NCBI GenBank assembly: GCA_032173965.1
Contig: CM063290.1
Coordinates: 10,565,501-10,629,500 of the forward strand
DNA: 64,000 bases
Direction: 5' to 3'
DNA from: Sitta carolinensis
Lineage: Eukaryota > Chordata > Aves > Passeriformes > Sittidae
In this document: one piece after another, positions 26,473 to 38,510 of the stretch
How positions within the stretch are numbered: the stretch's first letter is position 1
Layout: the number at the start of each line of letters is the position of its first letter
The notes under the pieces: generated by a model
Seen by the model: only the letters and a program-made list of their open reading frames with translations
What the model was told of the DNA's origin: nothing
Database searches by the model: none
Made by a program: the position numbers and the translations under genes

Positions 26473-26720
26473 AAGCGCTTCCAGGGTGTGGCGTGTGTGG
26501 AATCGGATGAGGCTCGGAGCCAGCGGGCGGGATGGGGAGACGGCGCATCCCGGGCAGACGGATGCTCTCGGGGAGCCCCTCCTGCCATCACTGCCTGGGG
26601 GCCGGAGCTCTGTCCCCGGGGATGCTCGGTGCTGTTAGTGACCATCTGCTGCCACCTCCTGCCCGAGGGACGAGGCCGGGCCGGGAGGGACCGCGGGATG
26701 CTGCCCGGGGGAGTGGAGGG
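26473..26720. promoter_or_regulatory. CpG island 1
   Basis: About 250 bp of GC-rich DNA holds roughly twenty CpG dinucleotides, against very few in the flanking kilobases. GC-rich sequence with fewer CpGs continues to about 27220. Unmethylated CpG islands in vertebrates usually mark transcription starts or enhancers. Several overlapping frames of 100-140 codons cross the island on both strands. They reflect the scarcity of stop codons in GC-rich DNA and show no recognisable protein. An alternative first exon or a non-coding RNA promoter would fit, and the direction is unknown. Confidence 0.6.
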
Positions 26721-27220
26721 GAATGCGGCTGCCACCTCCTTGAGCTTCTGGTAGTGGTGCCTATGCCTGCAAGGGCAGCCAGGATCTGGATGCTGCTGCT
26801 GGCTGCTGACCTGTCTCGCTGCGTTTTTTCCTGTCTCCACCGTGCAATGGCCTCGTTTCTTTCAGCAGTTTGTTCTTTCTGGGTGTCTCGGCCACTCAGA
26901 TCCCCCAACCAAAGAGTGACCAGTACCAGCAGCTTGGAGGGCCCCGGCCAGCAGTGACAGCGGGAGCTGAGCTGGCTGCTTCCCTCTGGCAGACAGCAGT
27001 GGGGAGCAGGACTCCTCTCCCCTTTCCCCCTCGTTGCAGTTCACAGCAGCTCCCAGCTCCACTGGCCTTCCAGTCAGCTCTGGCCTGCTTGGCTGGGGCC
27101 TGGACCCCAGAGCAGGGTGTGCCACTCTCCTGTGCCAGAGCTGCTGCTGGCAGCCAGGCTCTGGCGCGGCAACCGTCCTGCTGCCGGCCAGCCACAGGGG
27201 CTCGCTAGCACTGGCCACTA
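26721..27220. other. GC-rich shoulder of CpG island 1
   Basis: The stretch is GC-rich, with many CAG/CTG and TGCC words, but is poorer in CpG than the island. Open frames on both strands encode low-complexity Ala/Ser/Pro-rich peptides with no recognised family. It may be an exon of a non-coding or weakly conserved transcript, or just GC-rich flank. Confidence 0.4.
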
Positions 27221-30200
27221 GTAGCTGCTTTTTAATTTGGATCCCTGTGCCTTCTCTCTGTTTTGAGGGGAGGGCAAGGACTATTCTTTATTCCTGCTTG
27301 CTTTTACTTCTTTGGCTTGTTCTCTAATAACTATTGCAACTTCCCCACTGCCTGTGGTGACTACAAATTTGAGCTGAATTAATCCCAGACAGGGGCTCAA
27401 TCTGAGGCAAACTTTCCTTCCAAAACGTTCAGTCTGAAAAGGCATGAAAGCAGGACGGGCTGGCCACCTACCTTCCCCGTGTCAGTCTCATCGTGGGCAG
27501 AGATTTGTTCTCTCCTTCTAGCAGGACTGAGAGGCTCTTGGTGCTGTGCTGGGCATTGAGCAGGCACACATGGAAGGGAGAGTGTCTGCCAGACCTCAGG
27601 GAGCAGACAAACAGAAAGCAGCAGTGTGGCTGGCACTCACAGGTTTTGCTTGCTGGCCTGGAAGCTGCCCTTGGTTGCCGCAGAGGTGTTGCTTCTCCTC
27701 CCCCAGCTGGCCCAGCCTGCTGGCACTGCTCAGACCCTCAGACTGTCCTTGTGCAACCCTGTGCTGGCCATGTCTCATCCTGTTCAGTTATCCCTCTCCA
27801 TGGCTCCTAGAAGCATCAAGATTTCAGCTTTGGTTTCTCCCTGTTTCCTTTCTCAAGGAGTCTTATTTCGTGGTGTCCTGCCCTTTTGTGCTGAAGTTTG
27901 TTTTCCTGCTGCCTGGCTGAGGTCAGCATCTGTTCCCACAGTCCCTGCCCAAGGGGGCTCTCGGATGCCTGATAACACAGTTGCAGGCCACAGACCCTTC
28001 TCTGATAACAGTAGAGTGTTAGATTCCAAGCATCCACTCCTAAATTAAACATAAGGAAACAAATTGCCTTCTTCTTCCTCTCTGGATCCATGTATGCAAG
28101 TATTCCTGATAAAGAAAGAGGTACAGATACCCTGTGGTGGGGACCACCACTGGTACCCCTTTCCCACAAGGAACCTCATGGCTGGTGTTCCTGGTAAGGG
28201 CTTTTCCTCTGAGTTTGGATGCTGCTTCTTCCTTGACCAGAGACTAGCAAAGAGCTCCTTCCAAACTTGTGCCCATGATGGGTAAAATCCTCTGAGCTGT
28301 TTTCCTGTGGGATCTTTCGAGTTTTAGAGTCTTGGGGTTTCTTCTTTGATTTTTTTGGTTGGGATTCTTTTTTTTTTAACTTTGGTATTCCCAGTGCTGT
28401 CATATTTCAAAAGAGGCTGAAATGCCACAGCAAAAGCATAGAAAGCCCCTGCATCCCCCTGCCACAGTGCTGTGAGGAGCACGTTGCTGTGCCATGCAAC
28501 AAGCCTTTTCTTTGGAATTCATAGATAATTGCTAGTCCTGTCAAGGGCTATTCATTTTAGTAGTGTAAAATTCACTATGGTTTTATTTCAATCTTGAGAA
28601 ACCACTTTGTCAGACTGGGCAAATTTTACCAAACCAGTATGCAGGCTGTGGGCACAGCTGGAGTTAAACAGAGAGAGCCCAGTTCCACAAATACCAAAGG
28701 TTCTCAGACTTGGTTTGAAAGAGGGAAACAAAGTAAACAGGGGAAGGAAGGGCTGAGGAAGTGGGGAGAAAGGAAGGGGAGAAAGCTTCCTCCTTTCTGA
28801 TGAAACTGTTTTTGCCTCTCTATTCCAAAGAGAGGTTTTCTGACATATGGGGTTTTAAATGTTTGTTTGCTCTGCCTGCTTGGTTGTTTACTGCTCTGAG
28901 AGTCTGTGCTGCCTTTGCTGGCATGCTCAGTCTTTCAGGGAATACGACAGAGTACAAGGCTGTTTACTTATTTCTACTAGCACTTATTTAGCAGTGAAGT
29001 TGTTTTCTGGTCCGGGTTTTGCCAGGAATTAGAAACTGTTGCAGGAACATGGTGGTTGTGGGAATTTTAAGGGAGAACTCTTGCCTGCTCTAGGCAGTAT
29101 AACTTCCATTATATACTTTGCTATCACTGGTGTATTTGGCTCATGGTAGAGGGGAAAATTCTTTTATTCCTGAGTTTTTTCCAGATGGAGAAACAAAGGA
29201 CTTTGCAGAGAAGGAAGGTGAGGGAGATGTTTGTCAAAAGGCCATGCAGAGCATCTATGGGAGAGTCAAAATTAGACAGGAATTTTCTGGATGCCTTACC
29301 CCTGCTCTGTGAACAACCACCATCCTTATCTGCACCCTCCACCAGCTTCTCTTTTCTGACCTGACCCAAGTGAAGGCAGGATCTGTGCTGTCCCAGGGCT
29401 GCTTCCAGGGGTGCAGCACAGCTGTGAGCCATTGAAGGCCTTCAGAGTTAATGGATGAGCCTGGCCTTCACCATCAGCTTTGGGCTAACTCGACTGGAAA
29501 CTTGCACTCACAGACAGACTGTCTACTGTTCTTGTAGAAGTTTATGACCCTTACTAAGTTTCATATTCCTTTTGACACGTAGGGATGCAATAATTTCTCA
29601 AGGGCTGTGAGGTGAATGCATCTTTTCCTTCATCCTCTTAACTGCAGTGGTGGGAAGGAGCTTTACCTTTGCTGTGAAACCTGTTGTAGTACACCTGCAG
29701 ACTAAACAGCAATCTCTGCACAGCTTCAGGCTGGTCCACTGGCCCAACATGAAGATGTCTGCTCTTCCTTCAGAGTGACCCACTGTGTTCTCTGTTTTTC
29801 CACACAGGAAGAATAAATGACACTTCATTTTATTAAAACCAGAAAGGAGGCTGTTGGCCTCTTTGCTCAACATCCTAATCAGTACTGCCCATGAGGCTCT
29901 CTGCTTGCTCTCTGGATTGAGTCAACAATATTCCTCTGACCCAGGATTTTTCCAGGTAGTAATCTGATGCTGTCTGAGCAATGCTATCCTGCAATTAGTC
30001 TGAAGAAATGTTCGTTTTTATGTATTTCTGTTTTGTCATTTAAGGATCCTAAGCCCCAGATCTTCCATAACTTTCCTTCAAGGAGGCAAAGACTACTTGC
30101 TGCGTACTGGAACGTGTCCTTTATATTTGATATTAACTAATGGGGACGAAATTGCTCTTGGCTCTTGATATTACTGAGTGTTCCTTTTGGGGGCTGGATT

Positions 30201-32718
30201 CTTTCCCAGCAAGTGGTAGCAGCCACCAGCAAAGGTGAGTTTGACATTGCTGCAAACTGTCCTAAAGCAACCCATGCAACTGTGCCAGCACTAACTCCCT
30301 TTGTTCAGATTATTTATTGAAGGTGAACTCCTTGAGCACACACAGCACAGAATGTTTTTGTGATTACAGAAAAAGACCCCAGAGATGCGCTGGAGAAAAA
30401 GTTCTCAGGGTTAAAATCTGTCAGGCACTGCCATAGGCTGCAGGCTACTACCTCCAACTGCTTTTGGCTACTTGGTTCCCAGGCAAGGAGCAGCTTCCCT
30501 GGTTCTGAAAGAGCCTGTTGTTTCCAGTAACTGAGGGAAGAATTACTGTTGTTTATTGTTTAGAAAGCAAGAAGAGAGAACTGGGATACTTGGCCCTCTG
30601 TGCCTTGCTATTTCCATCTATAAAGTGCGGGCGACAATGCTTTACCTTCTTCAGAGGGACATTTGCAAGCGAATGGACAGAAAGTGCTCAGGAGCTCCCC
30701 ACCTCGGCAGTTGGGATATTTTGGCAATCTGCCCAGTAGCTTTTAGATGTGCCTTACCTAGGCAACAGTGAGTGACAAAGGGCATAGACACTTTAAAGTG
30801 TCTCTAAAGTGCTGGCTATTCCCTGCATGCCCTGTGTCTGTGGGCAGTGCTTCTCTTGTGCCGGAAGCCTTCTTCTTCCTCTGTTCCAGGTCGCACAGAA
30901 GCTGCCTGCAATTCTGCTGGCAGGACTGCTTTTTTAACCAAATGAGAGGCTTCCTGTGTTTCAACATCTCAGAAAAAGTTTGGCTAATGAGCCATGATGC
31001 CCGCAGGCCCCTGAAAGCCAACATGCTTCTGCAAGCCCCAGAATGGGACCGTGCCTGCTACTCCAGCCTCTTGCCTGAATGCTGACATTTTTTGTGGTAT
31101 TGCCATTGTGGTCTCTGCTGGCTATAGACACTCAGAACTAACTCTCTGTCATATCTGTTTCTCGGATATTTATGCTGTGGGGCTGGGAGCAGAATGCAGC
31201 CCAGAAGGCTTTCAGCAGTGTTAACTTGCCCTCATTGCTAGTGTAAGAGAAACCTGCCATTCCATCTCTTCTTTGATATCTTCCCTGGATTTGTGCTGCT
31301 GAGAGGCTTCTCTGATCTCTTCCACTAAATGCCACAACCTAGAGTGAACTCAGCAGAAAAGAGTCTCTGGGTTTTAAAACCAAAGCAATCTTTGGGAAAG
31401 GAATAACACAGATCTTTGATGGTCCAAAAGGCCTGACAACTGGGGCATGCAGGAGAAACCCAGTTGTTCAAATAGTGGAAACATGAAGAGAAAAGTGTTA
31501 GTGTCAATCTTAGGTTAATTGGAAAATATACAAAGGACTTTATTTGCTTAATTTTGAGGTTAGAACTTCCCTGGGGTTCTATGAAAAGAATGCAACGCTG
31601 GCAGCTCCTTTGAAATTTGTATGAGTGAGCTGCAAAGCAAAGAAGTTTTTAGAGGGGATGTGACCTCCTCCTGGCTGGCTGGACAGCAGGAAAAATGAAG
31701 ATGAAAATGAATGTTATGCAATTGCTCTTGCTTCAAGAGCAGTCTGTGGATATGTATGAAGCATCATTTTGAAAGCAGATCCTCTGGTTTCCTTGCTCCA
31801 AACTCTCTGCACACGTGGCCCTTGGGAAGCACCAGACACATCAGGTGTGTTGTGACTCCACTGGTCTGTCACAAACACCACTGGCAGCATTGGTGGCAAG
31901 ATGTGTGTTGCTTTGCAGTAAAAGACCAGGTTTTCGGATTAACTGCGTGCCCTTGTTAAGGCCACACCTTTTTTTTGTTATGTTTTGTTTTTCTTTTTTG
32001 TTTAAATGTAATGTGTTTCAGGGAAGGGAGGGTCTTAGCTTGCATTTTTGGAGTATTCTGCCGAATGAGAGCCTGCCTATGGTGCTGGGGACTCTTGGCA
32101 CGGCTGGTTGTAGCCTGTGGGCATGGGAGGGTGGGGGGACTCGCCTGGCAAGTCTGGAGCCTGCAGAGCCAGTTCAGCTCAGGGAGTCACAGAGGGGAAC
32201 CTCTGGGGCTCCATTCAGTGAGGGGGGAGCAGTAGAGCAACCACCTTATCTGTCCTTCTCCCTGTGCCTTGTGCCAGGGCAATTCCAGCTGGGCACTCTG
32301 CTATGCCATCTGCAGGTAGGGCAGCACAAGCAGATGGAGACTTGCCATCAAACTGGCTAAGAAGTTTGAGAGCAGCTCTTTAGCCAGGGAAAAGGTGGAG
32401 GAACCTACTCAGATATGAGGCAGATTCACTTTCCAAACCTACTTTTGAAGAAAAGGAAATTCTTCAGGAGTATGAGGCTCTTCCTTACTGTATTGCCTCA
32501 GAAGCATTTCAAGCCTTGGAGCGCCTGGAGACTGGTAACCATGGTCAGGGTGCAGTGTTGAACCACATACCCAGATTCAAGACTTTGGTGGTGCAGTGAT
32601 GGAAGGAGGGCTCCAAAATAGGAACCAATGCCTGGGAAGTGAGCACTCTACCAGCCTGATCAGGATTTCCAGCAGACCTCTTGGAAGAGAGAATCCTATG
32701 GGATTCTTACAAGAAGCC
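27221..32718. other. non-coding stretch
   Basis: No gene recognised in 5.5 kb of mixed sequence. The longest frames are 181 codons plus (31815-32360), 140 codons plus (27626-28048) and 117 codons minus (27816-28169). None has a domain, signal peptide plus mature chain, or splice structure that I can defend. A T/G-rich low-complexity stretch lies near 31970-32005. Confidence 0.45.
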
Positions 32719-32790
32719 AAAGTGTTTCTCAACCTTTTTGGCCTGTGAGCCACTTCTGCTGATTGAAAAATCACTTCTATTGATTGAAGA
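32719..32790 (+). mobile_element. possible hAT-type DNA transposon terminus
   Basis: The words 'aaagtgtttctcaacctttt' and 'tggcctgtgagccactt' resemble the terminal inverted repeat of Charlie/MER5-like hAT elements (CAGTGGTTCTCAA followed by a TTTTTG-CCACTT region). Just inside is an imperfect 22-bp duplication: CACTTCTGCTGATTGAA and CACTTCTATTGATTGAA. No opposite terminus or 8-bp target duplication was found, so it is at most an ancient fragment. Confidence 0.35.
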
Positions 32791-33259
32791 ACTCTTCTTT
32801 CTAGCGCTATGAATCACGGAATAAGGAAAGTGAGTGTCAGGCCTCTCTTGGGCTTTTGTTTCTTCCCTGTTTTGAAGGCTGAAATGGGCTGTTCTAGTTT
32901 GATCAACTCTGTAAGTCATGCCACCAAAATCTGCATAGTTCACTTTCTGCCAAAAGTCTCTCTTCTACCCCCAGAAAGGTACCCAGTCTTGGGCTGCAGA
33001 CATTCAGGGAAACAATCCATCACTTCACTTGTGTTGAGCCTTCCCACCCAACCCCAAGGTAATGATGCAGGTTTTGTTTTCCTCCTGAATTTGTCTGGCT
33101 AGTATGGGCTCCTAGCTCTCATTTTTTCGTCTGCATTTTACCTGTGGCTTTAAGTGCACTGTAGTAAAAATCCTTTTCCATACTGAGGGAACCAGACAGT
33201 ACTTTTAGGCTATTGTGAAGCTGTTCATTGACCCTCTCTTTTTGCTCCTGGAGTGCTTA
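32791..33259. other. non-coding stretch
   Basis: Nothing recognised. A 97-codon plus frame (32809-33102) overlaps a minus frame and has no domain. Confidence 0.45.
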
Positions 33260-33700
33260 GGAGGCTCTGTGAATACTCATTATTAGCGTTGTGTAATGGT
33301 CGCAGTGCACTCCAAGAGTCAACAATATGTTGTAAAAAGGCCAAAAGCCACACCCGTGTGGACTGGCCCCTTCTGGCCAACAAAAAAGTAACCTCTGGAG
33401 AATTTTAACCTCATACTGACTGCTATTATCATTGCTTTCTCCTGTGTCATCATTAATCAGCTTTCAGCTTACGTTGAAATGCAATTGCAGACAGCATAAA
33501 ACATAGAAGAGAAAATTCTGGGGGAAAATCCCCAACCTTACACATTATCTATAATTATAGACTGGGCATTGTATTAGACTGAGTACAATTTTATGCTAAT
33601 GGAGAGTAGTACCCCTTCTTTAGGAGGATAACTGTTTCACTAATGGAATAAATTGTAATGTACAGCTAATAAAAACATAGTTGGAAATTTTTTTATGTAT
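33260..33700. promoter_or_regulatory. candidate regulatory block, AT-rich with TF-like words
   Basis: This is non-repetitive sequence dense in plausible factor sites. It contains a perfect hairpin/palindrome CCACAC-CC-GTGTGG at 33348-33361 that includes a KLF-type GCCACACCC word. There is also a 12-bp palindrome CTATAATTATAG at 33549-33560 and an octamer-like ATGCTAAT at 33593-33600. No frame of note crosses it. Motif density alone does not show function; the call rests on visual texture. Confidence 0.25.
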
Positions 33701-34539
33701 TTCAACTCTGCAGTGCACAGGGTCTGAGCTTCTAGCTTTGTTCTAACCTGTTTCTTTTGTTAATACTGAAGTAGATGAACTGCTTGGGAAGTCTGCATGA
33801 TGCAAAATAACACAGAGGGAAGGTGTCTCTCTGATGAAAGCATAGCCCAGAAGGAATCAAAATCAATGTAAGCTGCAGTTTTGGCCAGAGTCTGGAGCGA
33901 TGCCCTTTAACAAGATGTGTTGAAAACTTCCATTACATAAATGTCCATGACCAGTTTTACAAAAGATGCAAAAGAGAGACATGAGTCAAAGCCAAGCACG
34001 TTTTCTGTGCCTTGGAGATGAATTGCCTCCAGTGAGCCCTCCTAGGAAGTTCGGGCTGCTTACCATATGGAAGTTACTATGGCCTTAACTTTATGTTCCT
34101 ACATCTGTGGTCAGGAACTGGTCCAGCTGTACTAGTGCAGCTGAGCTGAGCTGCCCTTTGCCCAAAACCTGGGTGAGTTCAGCTCGTGCTCACCCTCGAG
34201 GTGTTGAACTGGGCGGTGTGCGCTGCTCCCGGCCACCATGCCTCGTTTGGTTCCTTGCTAAATGCAAGCTAAGGCCTCCTACACCTTGGTTTATCTGGGC
34301 ATGCACAAAAGGATAAATGACTATGAGACCTGAAAAGGCAGTGGGAAGATGAATGGTTAAACTAGTGCTCTGCTTTTCCTAGTTGCTTTCTCTTAAGTGA
34401 AATCTGGATTGGTCTAGATTTGGGTCTAATGTTTAATATTAAAGTTGCCAAAAGTAGCATACGGGTTTGGATGATACTCTGGACAAACTTCCAAAAGTCC
34501 AGGCATACTTAGAAGTCATATAAAGTTGTGTTTCTGTTG
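33701..34539. other. non-coding stretch
   Basis: Single-copy sequence between the candidate regulatory block and a MIR-like SINE. Nothing recognised. Confidence 0.45.
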
Positions 34540-34745
34540 CCTGAGTCTTTTACAAACTATTGAATAACCTTCGCCAGAGTATTCAACCTTTCTGAACTTG
34601 GAGGACAGCACTAGTCTCCTACGAGCTGAGTGGCGCAGGTTGAGATTCAGCTAATATTTGTTGAAGAGTTGGAGTTCTTTAGAGGCATGAGAGGCTTAGC
34701 TAATATTTGCAGAACCCTTTGAGGTCTTGGGATAGATACTGTTAC
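34540..34745 (+). repeat. MIR-like CORE-SINE with duplicated core segment
   Basis: 'ataaccttcgccagagtatt' followed by 'caacctttctgaacttgg' matches the MIR body (tgaccttgggcaagt, then cacttaacctctctg). Further on, 'gagaggcttagctaatattt' then 'gcagaaccctttgaggtctt' match the family's tail (GTGAGGCTTAATTAATATTTG, then AAAGCGCTTTGAGATC). The tail-proximal segment occurs twice, as GATTCAGCTAATATTTG (34644-34660) and GGCTTAGCTAATATTTG (34693-34709), which suggests a local duplication or two overlapping insertions. It is ancient and inactive. Confidence 0.6.
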
Positions 34746-35075
34746 CAAAGGGTGAAGTGGCATTCACATGTTCTGTCATGTCTGCGTTGTTTACAAATAG
34801 AATAGAATGATGTTTTGAAGGTCAGGGACCTTGAGAACAATAGTGGGTTTGAAGCACTCATTTATTTTTACCAAGTTCAGATGCCTGGCATACACTAGCA
34901 TTTCGTTTATATAAAGGATCTGATCAAACATTTTGGTTGTTAAGAGGAGTTGTTTTTGCTTGTTTTCAGGCTGTTGAAATGTCAGATGGTGAAAACAGGC
35001 AAGAGCTCCAGATGGAGCAACTGGAAGAGAAACATGACAAAGGTGGTAATGGGAAAGATTCAGATTCACACTTGA

Positions 35076-35107
35076 TTGGGAGTCCCATGCTTGGGGTTGG
35101 GAGTCCC
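35076..35107. repeat. 11-bp perfect direct repeat, 21-bp period
   Basis: TTGGGAGTCCC occurs at 35076-35086 and 35097-35107. In one forward frame this gives a repeated Gly-Ser-Pro motif. It is probably a small duplication. Confidence 0.8.
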
Positions 35108-37401
35108 CACCTGTGGCTTCCAAACCCACTCTCTGTGCAAGCCCTTGTGCAAAGCAGCCTCCCATAACGAAGTTCTTCATTATTATAGTAAGCAAAGCCA
35201 GTAACAGTTTATTTTCACTGTTCATTAGTTCATCCATGCTGGGAATTGTTTGGGAGCTGCAATCTCATCTGGAATATTCAGCTTTTATACAGCCAAGAAA
35301 ATCATAAGCATGCTGCTTTAATGACCCCAAATTTGAATTGGAGTTTCATGACTTATATTAATAGGCTAAATAAATTCCCAGTATTTTGATCTCATTCACT
35401 GACATTCATGCTGTCATTTGTACCAGCAGGTCAATCTCTGTCTTCCTAACTTCTAGTGAGGATACAGACTACATCTGCGTTTGAGTAATGTTGGAAGATG
35501 GGTGATACAATAAGTGCTATAAAATCCCTGGTCATAGATGGAGAAGTAAAAGCTGGTAAAAAAATCTATCTAATCAGACAGCTCATTTAACACAAAAAAT
35601 TTGTGTAACTTCCTCTAGTGTACGGCCAGCTTTCTTGAAGACAAAGGGAGGCATAATTCGTACTGGCATAGCTAAGCCTGATTTAAAATCAGAATAAACA
35701 TTTGGAGCAAATTGCAGCTTTTGTTTGTTTACACTTGAAGCTGTGCTAGTCACTGAGGGCTGGAGTTACAAAAAGTTCCTAATGTATGCTGCCATCTAAT
35801 TTGTAATACTGGTGGTAGCTTATTCCCTAATGTTTTGGAAGCAGAGTACAGTACAGGAGACTGAAATTGCCTTACAATGACCAACTGAAACAACTTCTTT
35901 GGTGGTGGTGATTGTAATATGGGAATGTACAAGGATGGCATTAGGATGTGTTTGGTCAATCACTTCCATTTATTGTGTCAAACAATAATTTTAAGGACTG
36001 CATTCTAAGTATTTTAAACTCTTTCTTTCTTCTTTGAGACAGAAGCCGATGAGCTCCTTGCATTGCTGTGTCCTAAAATTCTGTACCAGGCTAAGGGATG
36101 GTCAGAGAGGCTTTCAGAAAGGGAAAACATTACATTGAAAGCCACTAATCTGTGACACAGCATGAATGTGATCTTTTGTTCTGTCTTGGAGACGACTCTT
36201 CCAAAATACCACCTCAGGAGAGCCATGCTCATCAGCAAAGATATTCATAAGCTGCCATCAGTGACTATCCATGAGTTATTGTACCCAAAAGGCAAATAGG
36301 GGTGGAAATAATTATCCCTGAATTTGACAGTTCAGAACATGTGGTGTATAGAGGAATGGAGCTAAACCCATGGGATTGGTGCTGCATAATTAATGGCTCT
36401 CTGTTGCTGTGCCAGAGCCTGTACTGTGCTGTGAGCACACACTAACGGGCAGGTTCCCTGTGCCTAGGTTTGGATCTTACCAATTCAGCCTTGCCACATA
36501 CTCCCAAAAACTAGTCTGGAGCTTTCAGCCACATAATACTCTGTCTATGTGAGTCAAACAACAGGAATGTATGAAATCAGACATATACGCACACTCATAA
36601 CTGAGCTTTCATTTTAGAGATTAGTATTCGGTTGGTTAAAACCCCAAGTGTAATGATTATGTGGGAAAGTCATTATTTACTGGCTTTGAATCCAACAGTG
36701 GGAGGCAGATCAGAGGTGCTTTGGTATAAAAGTATAGACAGTAACTTGCAGAACTGAGTCCTACTTGCTGAGCAGAAAAAATATCTGGCTTTTTTAATTA
36801 TAGTCCTTTCTGTCTTGCTCCTTTGCTTTATCTTTCTCTGTGGAAGGCAACTTTATCTCTTCTGAGGAAGACTTCAATACAGTCAAACTTCATCTGAGCA
36901 GAAGGAATGTTAGGGAGGCTGAAATAATCTAAAATGCCCCTCATTCTTGTGTTTTGCTACTGACATGAAGACACACTAATGTTGAAGCTTGTTGGATTTC
37001 TAGGAAGAGGTACATGTAAGGTCTAAGGCGAGACATCTAATCTCAGGAGAGACAAGCAGTAGCTCCATGCTTTTTTTCCCCCTACAATTCTGTCTTTTGT
37101 GTCAGCTGTCAATAGTAATGCTTCATGCAGAATCAGCCAGATTTTCTTCTTTTCTTTTCTTTGTTTTTTTCCTCACTTGATATTGCTCAAAATTTAATGT
37201 AGTTACAGGAAACCTACTGAAATAACACACATGCAACAAGGAATCCAAGTAAGGTAGAAATGTATAATCCAACAGATAACTGTAATAACCTGTGAGGCTT
37301 TCTGTGCTTCCATCTCAAGATCTTTGAGATTGCTTTGGTAATTTTTAATGTTTTATATTTGATGACTGAAATATTGCTTGCTCAGAGCTAGCCGATCTCT
37401 G

Positions 37402-37424
37402 TCTGTCATGAAGTCTATGACAGA
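37402..37424. repeat. perfect 8-bp inverted repeat
   Basis: The arms TCTGTCAT (37402-37409) and ATGACAGA (37417-37424) flank a 7-base spacer. The element lies 33 bp before a longer inverted repeat. It could form a small hairpin or be a dimer-binding site. No factor is recognised. Confidence 0.8.
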
Positions 37425-37457
37425 AAGTCAGTGAGGATGTCATGGCTGCCTTGTTGT

Positions 37458-37480
37458 CATCTACATGAGACATGTAGATG
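37458..37480. repeat. perfect 10-bp inverted repeat
   Basis: The arms CATCTACATG (37458-37467) and CATGTAGATG (37471-37480) are separated by AGA. The stem is perfect but short, and its spacing is too tight for a microRNA precursor. Confidence 0.85.
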
Positions 37481-38359
37481 TGGAGACAGATAATTTTTTT
37501 TAATTGTTTTTTATTTATTTTATCCAGATAAAATATAGGTAAAGGGTAGCTGAGTTATTTTTTTGGCTACTATGGAGTAAAGGAAACTATCGTTAATGAC
37601 TTCCTATGAAGGCACCACCTACACATTTATCATTGAACTGATGACCTGGAAACAAAGCTGAAGCAGTTAAATTTTAGCTGCATTCTTTTATTGCCAGGTT
37701 TACTTTACTATACTTTTGCAACATTCCCTGACTTTAGCCAGGAGTGTTTGACCAAGCCATGGAAGGTCCATGTTGACAAAACTACAGAGAAAACTACTCC
37801 AGCTCCTGGGGTTTGACTGAGCGATCATGAAGGTGGTTTGGGGTCAGGCTGTGGTGATGGTGTGGGTGATGGGTTGCTGGAAAGAAGCCTTGACCTGGCT
37901 GGGAGAGATGCAGCAGAGTGGTGCACATGAGATTTGTGCACGCAGGACAGGTGCTTGAACACCTGGCCTGTGCTGGCCTCAGTGCCAATGTTGCTTCACA
38001 TGTGGCTGGTATTTGGCCTAGCTCATATCGAGGCACGTGTATATTTAGAATGCAGACCTATTTCTAATAATAATCTTTCTGAAATGATTGCTAGATAAGT
38101 CAGTTATCTCACTCCTCTTAGAATGGTAACTATTAATTACTTGAGATATAGGCACAGAGCAAAGATGATCAAAGCAGATGATGCTATTGGGATACCGAGA
38201 TCCACAGTGTGGTTTAACACTGATGTCTCTCACTGTTTCTGAAATACTTTGAAGATGGGTGATATGTAATGTTTCTAATTGATTTTATTAACAAGAGTGT
38301 TATCTGGAGGGCACTTGATGGGGATTCAGGATATCTCACCCTGTTTCTTTGTATTTCAA

Positions 38360-38510
38360 TGGGTAACCGAGCAAGTTAATTCCTCTTCCTGTGCTTTAAT
38401 AGTTATCCCACAATTAAAATACAGTTAACCACTCATAAAACTGAAATAATTATACTGTCCTTTCTGAAAAGTGCTCAGACATTTATTGGTTACCAGTTCT
38501 GGATGCATTT
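38360..38510 (+). repeat. MIR-like SINE fragment
   Basis: 'gtaaccgagcaagttaattc' then 'ctcttcctgtgctttaatag' and 'ttatcccacaattaaaat' follow the MIR order (tgaccttgggcaagtcactt, then aacctctctgtgcctcagtt, then tccccatctgtaaaat). A later 'gaaaagtgctcagacattta' is like the tail word 'aaagcgctcagacact'. The match is diffuse and the boundaries are approximate. Confidence 0.5.

Larger units (their letters stand above)
34746..38359. other. non-coding stretch
   Basis: No gene recognised. At about 34971 a good splice-acceptor-like pyrimidine run ending in TTTTCAG precedes a 65-codon open segment to 35167 that is charged and repetitive. Without conservation data it is not called an exon. An 11-bp direct repeat and two perfect inverted repeats are listed separately. 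T-rich patches lie around 37.14-37.17 and 37.49-37.52 kb. Confidence 0.45.

Noticed and set aside
26416..27327. Overlapping frames of 97-141 codons on both strands as a gene
   Set aside because: They sit in GC-rich DNA where stop codons are scarce, lie on both strands at once, are low-complexity and match no recognised family.
31815..32360. 181-codon plus-strand frame
   Set aside because: No domain, no promoter or splice context. The translation contains low-complexity Phe/Leu from a T-rich stretch.
37458..37480. microRNA precursor
   Set aside because: A 10-bp stem with a 3-base loop is far too short for a miRNA hairpin. No known miRNA seed was recognised.
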